Source of the DNA: VAXT01 sp963850415
Lineage (GTDB): Bacteria > Actinomycetota > Thermoleophilia > Gaiellales > Gaiellaceae
Length of the DNA: 64,000 bases
Reading direction: 5' to 3'
Assembly: GCA_963850415.1 (NCBI GenBank)
Contig: CAWKLE010000004.1
Location: 310,001-374,000 of the forward strand
This document shows positions 33,139-39,549 of this stretch, piece after piece. The notes beneath the pieces were generated by a model. The model saw only the letters and a program-made list of their open reading frames with translations, ran no database searches and was not told the DNA's origin. A program made the translations under genes and the position numbers. Within the stretch, counting starts at the first letter, position 1. The number at the start of each line of letters is the position of its first letter.

Positions 33139-33930
33139 CTACGCGCGCTTGACCCGGATGTCGCCGCTCATGGCGGTGGCGCGGACCTCGACCAGCGGCC
33201 CCTCGCCGTCCATCGGCGCGTCGCCGAGCTCGAGCTCGGACGTCGTCTCGCCGCTCATCGACTTCGCGTCGATCCACAGCTTCGAGCCCTGCTTGATCCC
33301 CAGCTCGATGTCGCCGGAGGCCGTCGTCAGCGAGACCTCCCCCTCGCGGACGCTGTCGACTTCGACGTCGCCCGATGCGGTCTGGATCTTCAGCGAGGAG
33401 TCGGCCTCGTCGATCGAGATGTCTCCCGAGGCGGCTCGGACCTTGCCCTCGCCCTCGATCCGCCCGATCTCGACGTCCCCCGAGGCGGTGTTCACCGTGA
33501 GCGGCCCGTCGATGCGCCTGATCTCCACATCACCGCTCGCCGAGTTGACCTGAGCCTCGCCGCCGACGTGCTCGAGGGTGATGTCGCCGGAAGCGGTGTT
33601 CACCTTCGCGGCGCCGAAGTCTCCGCGCGCCTCGACGTCGGCGGAGGCCGTCGAGAGCTCGACCGCGGCTCCCGGGGGAGCGGTGATGCGCAGACGCACG
33701 TCGTCGCGGAACGAGCGGAAGAGGCCCGAGCGCTTCTCGATGACCACACTCACCTCGTGACCGTCGCGCTTCGGATGGAGCTCGATGCGGGCCTCCTCCT
33801 CGATCTCCGGGCCGGCGCTGAGCTCGACAACGGTCTCGGTGCCGTCGACCGTCTGAAGATCGACTTCACCGGTCGGGACCCGCACGTTCAGCACGAGCGG
33901 GCCTGGGGTGTCGAACGCCTCGCGCCTCAT
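33139..33930 (-). CDS. DUF4097-family beta-strand repeat protein
   Basis: A 263-residue protein made of short repeating beta units with the recurring motif N/T-A-S-G-D-V/I-x-V/I/L (for example VNTASGDITLEHV, VNSASGDVEIRRI, VNTASGDVEIGRI, VRAASGDISIDE, IQTASGDVEVDSV) about every 20 residues, forming a parallel beta-helix-like domain as in DUF4097/adhesin-like proteins. No signal peptide is visible, so it appears cytoplasmic. ATG 33930 overlaps the stop of the 31-aa ORF (ATGA), so it is translationally coupled. Function unknown. Confidence 0.82.
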   Translation of the reverse strand: MRREAFDTPGPLVLNVRVPTGEVDLQTVDGTETVVELSAGPEIEEEARIELHPKRDGHEVSVVIEKRSGLFRSFRDDVRLRITAPPGAAVELSTASADVEARGDFGAAKVNTASGDITLEHVGGEAQVNSASGDVEIRRIDGPLTVNTASGDVEIGRIEGEGKVRAASGDISIDEADSSLKIQTASGDVEVDSVREGEVSLTTASGDIELGIKQGSKLWIDAKSMSGETTSELELGDAPMDGEGPLVEVRATAMSGDIRVKRA

Positions 33931-34022
33931 CGCTTTCTCCGAGGGCGTGCCGGCTTCGCTGGCCGACTGTCGACGCGCACCTCTGCGTGTCCGAAAGGCA
34001 GTGGATAGAACTTGGTCGCCAT
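33927..34022 (-). CDS. 31-residue basic peptide between RHH and DUF4097 genes
   Basis: A short frame ATG 34022 to TGA 33927 encoding MATKFYPLPFGHAEVRVDSR followed by a Lys/Arg/Pro-rich end (KPARPRRKR). It has one of the best ribosome-binding sites in the window, AAGGAGG 9 bases before its ATG, starts 17 bases after the RHH stop and shares ATGA with the DUF4097 start. It could be a real small protein or a leader whose translation couples DUF4097 to the repressor gene. Too short for homology claims. Confidence 0.65.
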   Translation of the reverse strand: MATKFYPLPFGHAEVRVDSRPAKPARPRRKR

Positions 34023-34039
34023 CTGACTCTCCCTCCTTC

Positions 34040-34489
34040 TCAGCTCTGGCCGTAGCCTCGGAGCCGCTTGCCGGATCGCTGGACCCGACCGCCCGCGCCC
34101 CGTGAAAGGGCGCGGACGATCAGGCTGTTCACGGAAATTCCTTCGCGAGCCGCATCCGCCTCGAGCGAGGCCTTGAGCGACTCGGGGAGACGGAGCGTGA
34201 TCCGCGACGTCAGCCCGTCTTCGGCCGCCGGCTCCGGAGGCGCTGCCTCCTCGCCGACGTACACCAGAGCCGGGTCCTGGCCGACGAGGCGCACCTCGAT
34301 GTGCCCCTCCGGCAGCTGCGCGCTGATCTCGAGCGCAGCCTCGCCGAGGGCGTCGAGCAGGCGCAGGCCCGCGGAGCCGCGGATCGCCTGCAGCACGCGT
34401 TCCGCTGCTGCGCGGGTCTGCTCGTCTCCGATCGCGGCCACTGCGGCCACGTCGGCTGCGAGCGAATCGACGAATCGTGCCATCTCCAT
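34040..34489 (-). CDS. Ribbon-helix-helix (HicB/Arc-type) regulator
   Basis: A 149-residue protein with an N-terminal helical domain of unknown type (residues 1-85) and a C-terminal ribbon-helix-helix DNA-binding domain near 95-130: SRITLRLPESLKASLEADAAREGISVNSLIVRALSR, the pattern of HicB-type antitoxins and RHH repressors. A basic tail follows. No toxin partner is adjacent; it heads an operon with DUF4097 and MFS genes and has a phased 11-bp repeat array over its own promoter, so it is most likely an autorepressor. ATG 34489 coincides with the predicted transcription start (leaderless). Confidence 0.8.
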   Translation of the reverse strand: MEMARFVDSLAADVAAVAAIGDEQTRAAAERVLQAIRGSAGLRLLDALGEAALEISAQLPEGHIEVRLVGQDPALVYVGEEAAPPEPAAEDGLTSRITLRLPESLKASLEADAAREGISVNSLIVRALSRGAGGRVQRSGKRLRGYGQS

Positions 34490-34554
34490 GACGTCATTAT
34501 GACATCACACTAGCGTCTGTCAAGTGTCTTTTGGACGTCACGGAGACGTCGAGG
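34489..34554 (-). promoter_or_regulatory. Leaderless promoter overlaid by six 11-bp operator repeats
   Basis: Minus-strand promoter: -35 TTGACA (34518-34523), 16-base spacer, -10 CATAAT (34496-34501), then 6 bases to ATG 34489. On the plus strand the same DNA is an array with 11-base period: TGACGTCA at 34489, TGACATCA at 34500, TAGCGTCT at 34511, AAGTGTCT at 34522, GGACGTCA at 34533, AGACGTCG at 34544. The outer four match closely, the middle two are degenerate. One-turn phasing is typical of operators for RHH dimers that bind cooperatively on one DNA face. Confidence 0.75.
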
Positions 34555-34588
34555 TCAAAACCTCATGAGAAGGGCTTCTGGCCGCCGT

Positions 34589-35122
34589 CTAGAGCCCGTA
34601 GGCCCGCGCGTAGACGTGCTTCAGATGCTCCACCCGGTCGACGTACGCGCGCGTCTCCGGGAACTGGATGCCCTTGCCCTCGGCGCGCCACTCGTCGACG
34701 TTTCGCTGACCCGCGTTGTACGCAGCAAGCGCATCCTTCTCGTCTCCGTACTTGTCGAGCAGGTGGCGCAGGTACCACGAGCCGTAGCGGACGTTGATCT
34801 CCGGGTTGTAGAGATCGGAGACCTGGAAGCGCGACCCGCCGGTGCGGATCGCGATCCCCTCCGCGGTGTCTGGCCGCAGCTGCATCAGCCCGATCGCGCC
34901 CGAGCTCGATTTCGCGTCGGCGCGGAACTTGCTCTCCTGGTAGATGACCGCAGCGACGAGGGCGGGGTCGAGGTCGTAGTTCTTCGCATGGCCGCGGACG
35001 ATCTGCCCGTAGCGGAGCGGATAGCGGATGCGGTCGACGAAGGTCGGCTCGCCATGGCGGAAATAGACGAGGCCGACCGAAACGGCAAGGACGAGAACCG
35101 CGACGGGGACGACTCTTCTCAC
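34589..35122 (-). CDS. Lytic transglycosylase (SLT domain), membrane-anchored
   Basis: A 177-residue lysozyme-like enzyme that cleaves peptidoglycan glycan strands outside the membrane. One N-terminal segment (VVPVAVLVLAVSVGLVYF) anchors it; the SLT motifs are present: VIYQESKF with the catalytic Glu near residue 64, SGAIGLMQLRP, and LAAYNAGQRNVDEW. Length is typical of small SLT proteins. GTG 35122 overlaps the coaE stop by 3 bases, so it is read in the rpsA-coaE transcript. Confidence 0.9.
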   Translation of the reverse strand: MRRVVPVAVLVLAVSVGLVYFRHGEPTFVDRIRYPLRYGQIVRGHAKNYDLDPALVAAVIYQESKFRADAKSSSGAIGLMQLRPDTAEGIAIRTGGSRFQVSDLYNPEINVRYGSWYLRHLLDKYGDEKDALAAYNAGQRNVDEWRAEGKGIQFPETRAYVDRVEHLKHVYARAYGL

Positions 35123-35703
35123 GGCACTGTGAGCCTACGAACGACGTCGGCCACGAAGGCGTCGAGCTCCTCGAGCGAGCCGTCGTTGACGTAGGCGAAG
35201 TCGGCGCGGCGCACCTTCTCCTCGTCCGGGAGCAGGCGCTGCTCGCGCTCGTCGAGGCGGTCGCCGGCGCGGCCCGCGCGGAGCTCGCGCGGCGCGGTGA
35301 TCACGACAACGGCGTCGAAGCGGCCCTCTGCGCCGGCCTCGTAGAGGAGCGGGACCTCGTTGACCGCCAGCTTGGGCGGGTCCGGGAGGTGCGAGAGCTC
35401 GTCGCGCCAGGCCTCGGTGCGTTCGATGACCCGCGGATGGAGGAGGCCCTCGAGCCAGATGAGCGCGTCGCGGTCTCCGACGGCCTGCTTCCCGATCTCG
35501 CGCCTGTCACCCGTCCCGAACCGCTCGACGAGCGCGGCCTGCACGTCGGAGTCGTCGTAGAGCTCGTGGACGACCTCGTCGCTCGAGATCGTCGCCGCGC
35601 CGTGGCGTGCGAACGCGGCCAGCGCCTCGCTCTTGCCCGCCCCGATGCCGCCGGTGATCGCGACCGCGAGGGGCCGGCGAGGCCTAGCTCTCGGGCTGCT
35701 CAG
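35119..35703 (-). CDS. coaE: Dephospho-CoA kinase with no canonical start codon
   Basis: CoaE phosphorylates dephospho-CoA, the last step of CoA synthesis. Motifs: AVAITGGIGAGKSEA (P-loop), SSDEVVHELY, LLHPRVIERTEAW, AVNEVPLLYEAGAEGRFD and a C-terminal YVNDGSLEEL. There is no ATG, GTG or TTG in frame near the expected start; the last possible codon is CTG at 35701-35703, inside the rpsA end, 18 residues before the P-loop block. The window otherwise shows start codons normally, so this is likely CTG initiation coupled to rpsA, or a start codon lost by substitution. Length is about 194 residues versus 200 typical. Confidence 0.88.
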   Translation of the reverse strand: MSSPRARPRRPLAVAITGGIGAGKSEALAAFARHGAATISSDEVVHELYDDSDVQAALVERFGTGDRREIGKQAVGDRDALIWLEGLLHPRVIERTEAWRDELSHLPDPPKLAVNEVPLLYEAGAEGRFDAVVVITAPRELRAGRAGDRLDEREQRLLPDEEKVRRADFAYVNDGSLEELDAFVADVVRRLTVP

Positions 35704-37252
35704 CCTCGTCGGGGGCGTACGGGGCGTGGCCCTCGGAATCGCCCGGCCCCTGGTGTGTCGGGTCGACCGCGTCCGCCTCGATGTCGATCTTCGCCTCGGC
35801 GTCGTCCGCGGCAGGCTCCTCGGACTCGCCGGCCTCCGGAGCGACCTCGGCGACGGGCTCTTCGGGCTCGTCGGCCTCCGGAGCGACCTCGGCGACGGGC
35901 TCCTCGGTGGGAACCTCCGGAGCGACCTCGGCAACGGGCTCCTCGGGCTCCGGCTCCTCGCTGGGAGCCTCCGCGCCGGCCGGCTCCTCCTCACCTTGTA
36001 ACAGACTGTTACTTGGTTCTTCGGTCTCGGCAGCCTGCGGCTCGTCCGCGAAGACCTCGTCCGAGAGGTCGATCTGCGGCGGCGCAGGCGTCTCGAGCGG
36101 CTGCCCGTCGGCGCGCGGCTGCACGTCGTCGCCCTCGTCGACGCGCTTCAGCGACAGCGAGAGGCGTCGCCGGTCGGCGTCGACCTCGATGATCTTCACG
36201 TTGACGACGTCGCCCTGGGAGACGACCTCGCGCGGGTTCTCGACGTGGTGCTGCGCGAGCTCGGAGATGTGCACGAGCCCCTCGACGCCGGGCATGATCT
36301 CGACGAACGCGCCGAACGTGACGACCTTCGTCACCTTGCCCTGCACGACGTCGTTCTCGTTGTACGCGTCGACGACCTGCTGCCACGGATCGGACTGCGT
36401 CTGCTTGAGGCCGAGCGAGATCCGCTGGCGGTCCCGGTCGATGTCGAGCACCTTGACCTGCACGTCCTGGCCGATCTCGAGCACCTCCGACGGATGGTTG
36501 ACGTGGCTCCACGAGAGCTCGGAGATGTGGATCAGGCCGTCCATGCCGTCCAGGTCGACGAACGCGCCGAAATCGACGATGTTCGAGATCTGGCCCTCGA
36601 CGACGTCGCCGGGCGAGAGCCGGTCGAGGATCGCCTGGCGCATCTCCTTGCGCTCGTCTTCCAGCACAGCGCGGCGCGAGAGGACGACGTTGTTGCGCGA
36701 CCGGTTGAGCTCGATCACCTTGCAGCGCAGCTCCTGGCCGAGGAACTCGTCGAGGTCCTGGACGCGGCGGATGTCGACGAGCGAAGCCGGCAGGAAGCCG
36801 CGAACGCCGAGGTCGAGGATCAGGCCGCCCTTGACGACCTCGATCACCCTCCCCGTCACGGCCTCGCCGCTCTCCGCTGCTCCCTCGATCGCCTTCCACG
36901 CGATCTCGAAGCGCGCGCGTTTCTTGGAGAGGATCAGCCGTCCGTCGGCGTCCTCCTTCGTGAGCACGAGCGCGTCGATCTCGTCGCCCAGCTTGACCTC
37001 GTCCTCGGGGTTCACGGAGCGCCTGATCGACAGCTCCGCGACCGGGATCACGCCTTCGGACTTGTAGCCGATGTCGACGAGCACCTCGTCCTTGTCGACG
37101 CGGACGACCTGGCCGTGCACGACCTCGCCCTCGTTGATGGTCGGGAACGTCGCCTCGTAGTTCGGAATCTGCTCTCCGTCAGGGCCTGTCGTCCAGACGT
37201 CCTGCTCGGCAAGCGTCGTCGTGGTGTTCGTATCAACCGTGTCGTTGGTCAT
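35684..37252 (-). CDS. rpsA: Ribosomal protein S1 with acidic repeat tail and palindromic insert
   Basis: A 522-residue bacterial S1 (or S1-domain protein) with four S1 OB-fold domains: GEVVHGQVVRVDKDEVLVDIGYKSEG (about 42-110), GEAVTGRVIEVVKGGLILDLG, GDVVEGQISNIVDFGAFVDLDGMDGLIHISELSW and NDVVQGKVTKVVTFGAFVEIMPGVEGLVHISELA. It aids mRNA binding at initiation. The last about 130 residues are an acidic Glu/Ala/Pro tail with three copies of EEPVAEVAPE; at its start the 28-base palindromic element (35994-36021) encodes E-P-S-N-S-L-L-Q-G. The promoter -10 TATACT (37265-37270) is 12 bases upstream of ATG, giving a nearly leaderless message. coaE starts within its end. Confidence 0.94.
   Translation of the reverse strand: MTNDTVDTNTTTTLAEQDVWTTGPDGEQIPNYEATFPTINEGEVVHGQVVRVDKDEVLVDIGYKSEGVIPVAELSIRRSVNPEDEVKLGDEIDALVLTKEDADGRLILSKKRARFEIAWKAIEGAAESGEAVTGRVIEVVKGGLILDLGVRGFLPASLVDIRRVQDLDEFLGQELRCKVIELNRSRNNVVLSRRAVLEDERKEMRQAILDRLSPGDVVEGQISNIVDFGAFVDLDGMDGLIHISELSWSHVNHPSEVLEIGQDVQVKVLDIDRDRQRISLGLKQTQSDPWQQVVDAYNENDVVQGKVTKVVTFGAFVEIMPGVEGLVHISELAQHHVENPREVVSQGDVVNVKIIEVDADRRRLSLSLKRVDEGDDVQPRADGQPLETPAPPQIDLSDEVFADEPQAAETEEPSNSLLQGEEEPAGAEAPSEEPEPEEPVAEVAPEVPTEEPVAEVAPEADEPEEPVAEVAPEAGESEEPAADDAEAKIDIEADAVDPTHQGPGDSEGHAPYAPDEAEQPES
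35838..35941. repeat. Three imperfect tandem copies in the rpsA tail
   Basis: A 23-base unit beginning GGAGCGACCTCGGC recurs at 35838, 35880 and 35919 (42- and 39-base periods, i.e. 14 and 13 codons), encoding EEPVAEVAPE in the acidic tail of S1. Only one base differs (G to A) in the third copy, so the repeat is recent or under conversion. Confidence 0.75.
35994..36021 (-). repeat. In-frame palindromic element, copy 2 (in rpsA)
   Basis: Core GTAACAGACTGTTAC (35998-36012) with flanks CCTT and TTGGTTCTT. It encodes E-P-S-N-S-L-L-Q-G on the gene strand, at the border between the fourth S1 domain linker and the acidic tail. Same frame and orientation as the tsaB and polA copies. Confidence 0.8.
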
Positions 37253-37264
37253 GTGGAGCCGCGC

Positions 37265-37270
37265 AGTATA
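37265..37270 (-). promoter_or_regulatory. -10 box of rpsA
   Basis: TATACT on the minus strand, 12 bases upstream of the rpsA ATG, in the only short non-coding stretch before it. The -35 is not clear (TTCGTA at about 19 bases). There is no Shine-Dalgarno site, which fits leaderless or near-leaderless initiation. Confidence 0.5.
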
Positions 37271-37309
37271 GCCCTGGAAGAACGGTCCCTACGAAACGCG
37301 CCCTGTGGC

Positions 37310-37795
37310 TCAGCCGCAGTTCGAATTGGTTGGTGGAGCGGTCTGGACCGTCGTGTCGTTCCCCGGCGGATCGCCGTCCATCGCGGTCACCTTCGCCGAC
37401 CAGAGCTTGTAGCCGCCCGCGAGGTCGACCGGGCCGACGTCGAGGGCCAGGCCCCGGCGCGTGAACTTCTGCCTGTACGAGCCCGCGATGTCCGTTCCGG
37501 TCACCGTGATGATCGCGGTCGCACCGAGGTACTGGATCGCGTGGTAGTCCGGCTTCCAGACGAAGTGGATCCGCATCGAGCAGCCCTGGACCTGCGTTTT
37601 CGGGGCGACGGCCCGCAGGTAGTAGACGTTGGTTCGCTCCTGGACAGCGGTCGTGGTCGGCGTCGAGGACTTGTCGCTTCCGCCCAAGAGCGCGACTGCA
37701 GCGCCTGCGGCGACCGCGACGAGAACGACGATCCCCGCGCCGATCGCGAACGGCTTCCAGCCAACGCGCTCGAAGAACATCCGGATGCGCCACAT
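37310..37795 (-). CDS. Membrane-anchored protein of unknown function
   Basis: A 161-residue protein with a basic N-terminus (MWRIRMFFERVGWK), one membrane segment (IGAGIVVLVAVAAGAAVALLGG) and an extracytoplasmic beta-rich domain of about 105 residues with two Cys. I do not recognise the family. ATG 37795 overlaps the hydrolase stop (TGATG), so it is co-translated. The gap to rpsA holds the rpsA promoter. Confidence 0.65.
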   Translation of the reverse strand: MWRIRMFFERVGWKPFAIGAGIVVLVAVAAGAAVALLGGSDKSSTPTTTAVQERTNVYYLRAVAPKTQVQGCSMRIHFVWKPDYHAIQYLGATAIITVTGTDIAGSYRQKFTRRGLALDVGPVDLAGGYKLWSAKVTAMDGDPPGNDTTVQTAPPTNSNCG

Positions 37796-38616
37796 CAGCC
37801 GGCTACCTCGCTGAGAAACGTCGTCACGGCGTCGACGTACGGCTCGGGCGTCTCGACGAAGCTCATGTGACCGACTCCGGGCAGGACGACGAGGCGGCTG
37901 CCCGCGATCCCCTGGTGGAGTGCCTTGGCGGCCCGTGGCGTGGTCGTGCGGTCGTGCTCGCCCACGATCACGAGGGTTGGCTTGGAGACGCGGTGCAGAT
38001 CGGACAGGTAGTCGAAGTCGCCGTAGCCGATGTTCGCGAAGTGCCGGAGCACGTCGGGCGTTCCGAGCGTCTCGTCGCCGAACCCGGGCGGGACGTCGCC
38101 GGCGAAATGGAACGGCATCTGCACGCGCAGCAGCTCCCTGAGCTCGTCCTCGGTCGCGACCGTCTTCTCCTGCTCCCAGCTGGCTGCGATCGGCACTCCC
38201 GCCTCGCCCATCGCCTCCAGAGACGCGGCCACGTCCGCCCCGAGCGCCGCGCTGGAGTCGCCGCCGCCAGAGATCACGTATGCGTCGGCGCTGCCGACCT
38301 CGATCGCGTGCCTCGTCGTCACGATCGCGCCGAACGAGTGGCCGAGCAGGGCAAACCGCTCCAGCTCGAGCGCGTCCGTGAGCAGGTCGACGTCGTGCGC
38401 GAAGACGTCGAGCGACAGCGTTGCCGGGTCGACGCGCTCGCTCCGGCCCTGGCCCCGCTCGTCGACGTAGAGCAGCCGGAACTCGTCACCGAGCCGGTCG
38501 AGGTAGGGCCGAAACCCAGTGTGGTCGAGCCCCGGCCCGCCGTGGAGGACGATCACCGGAAGGCCGTGACCGACCTCTTGCACGAAGAGCGACACGCCGT
38601 CTTGAAGACGCACCAT
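37795..38616 (-). CDS. Alpha/beta hydrolase, proline iminopeptidase-like (S33)
   Basis: A 273-residue alpha/beta hydrolase. The oxyanion motif HGGPGLDHTGFRPYLDRL near residue 22, YVDERGQGRSER near 50 and the nucleophile elbow GHSFGA near 98 match peptidase family S33 (prolyl iminopeptidases); the catalytic Asp (EHDRTTTP) and His (GVGHMSF) follow. Substrate is likely a small peptide or ester and not certain. ATG 38616 was used; a GTG one codon earlier is possible. It is divergent from the secreted protein gene. Confidence 0.85.
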   Translation of the reverse strand: MVRLQDGVSLFVQEVGHGLPVIVLHGGPGLDHTGFRPYLDRLGDEFRLLYVDERGQGRSERVDPATLSLDVFAHDVDLLTDALELERFALLGHSFGAIVTTRHAIEVGSADAYVISGGGDSSAALGADVAASLEAMGEAGVPIAASWEQEKTVATEDELRELLRVQMPFHFAGDVPPGFGDETLGTPDVLRHFANIGYGDFDYLSDLHRVSKPTLVIVGEHDRTTTPRAAKALHQGIAGSRLVVLPGVGHMSFVETPEPYVDAVTTFLSEVAG

Positions 38617-38644
38617 CACGTCGCAGAGCTTATGCAGGCGGCGT

Positions 38645-38655
38645 GTAACAATCAG
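38645..38655 (+). promoter_or_regulatory. Possible leaderless promoter -10 (TAACAAT)
   Basis: TAACAAT at 38646-38652, 9 bases before ATG 38662, within GTAACAATCAG, an 11-base string that also occurs at 30565-30575 inside the end of the M23 gene. A -35 box is not obvious. Confidence 0.35.
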
Positions 38656-38661
38656 CACTGA

Positions 38662-39543
38662 ATGAAGCTCCCATTCGGTTTCCGCCGTGCGGTGGCGGTC
38701 TGCGCAGTCGCAACGATCTTCTCGATCTGCGTAGCAGGCGCAGGTGCTGACAGCTCGACGTCCTTCCCCGATCGCGTCGGAGATGCCGGGTCGGACATCG
38801 ACATCACCGGGCTCGACGTCGAGAGTGCGTACGGATTTCTCACGCTCCGCGTGAACGTCGCGGGCACCTACGACTGGGACCAGGGCGACGGCGGGGCGAT
38901 CGTCGCGCTCGACATCGATCAGAACCCGGACACGGGCAGTGCCTTCTACGGGACCGAGCTCGAGTTCGTGTTCCAGGGCAGCTTGTTCGATTCGCACGCA
39001 GCGCTCTATCGCGCCAACGGGTGGGACTTCCAGCCGGTCAGCCCAGCTGTTTGGTTGCAGTGGGGAATGGCCCCGCACTTCCTGGAGTTCACTGCCAGCC
39101 TGTCGGATCTCGGGATCGCGCCGAATGCAGGCTTCAACGTCGTCGCGGTTGTGCCGAGTGCGCACACCGACACCGCACCCGACCGCGGCACGTTCAACTT
39201 CCAACAGGTCCCGGGCACCCCGCCGCCGCCGATCGGACCGGACACCCGTGCGCCGCATGTGTCGGCGTTCCCTTCCCGTGCGACGCACGGGAAGGTTGCA
39301 AAGCTGGCGTACTGGTCGCTCGACGGTCGGGGCCGGACTGCCGAGACGGTTCGCGTTTACCGCGGATCTCGCTTGCTGAAGACGATCCACGTCCCTCTGT
39401 CCGACTCGAACCCGTTCGTGACCGGACGCGTCACCTGGCGGGTACCGTCGAAGCTCCGGGGCCGACTGCGGTACTCCGTGCGCTCCGTCGACGCAGCGGG
39501 CAACCGGAGCACGCTCAGCTGGGCGCGGATCGTAGTTCGCTAG
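38662..39543 (+). CDS. Secreted beta-rich protein
   Basis: A 293-residue exported protein with a clear signal peptide (MKLPFGFRRAVAVCAVATIF, cleavage after ICVAGAGA). The mature part has Asp-rich beta strands (FPDRVGDAGSDIDITGLDVES, DIDQNPDTGS) like DOMON-type or carbohydrate-binding-like domains, a Pro linker (PGTPPPPIGPDTRAP) and a C-terminal Ig-like segment. Function is unknown. It is convergent with polA 6 bases away. Confidence 0.75.
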   Translation: MKLPFGFRRAVAVCAVATIFSICVAGAGADSSTSFPDRVGDAGSDIDITGLDVESAYGFLTLRVNVAGTYDWDQGDGGAIVALDIDQNPDTGSAFYGTELEFVFQGSLFDSHAALYRANGWDFQPVSPAVWLQWGMAPHFLEFTASLSDLGIAPNAGFNVVAVVPSAHTDTAPDRGTFNFQQVPGTPPPPIGPDTRAPHVSAFPSRATHGKVAKLAYWSLDGRGRTAETVRVYRGSRLLKTIHVPLSDSNPFVTGRVTWRVPSKLRGRLRYSVRSVDAAGNRSTLSWARIVVR

Positions 39544-39549
39544 TCGCCG

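Noticed and set aside
34040..34489. Toxin-antitoxin pair for the RHH protein
   Set aside because: No toxin-like small gene is adjacent; the 31-aa ORF is too short and too basic for a HicA/ParE-like toxin, and the rest of the operon is DUF4097 and transporters.
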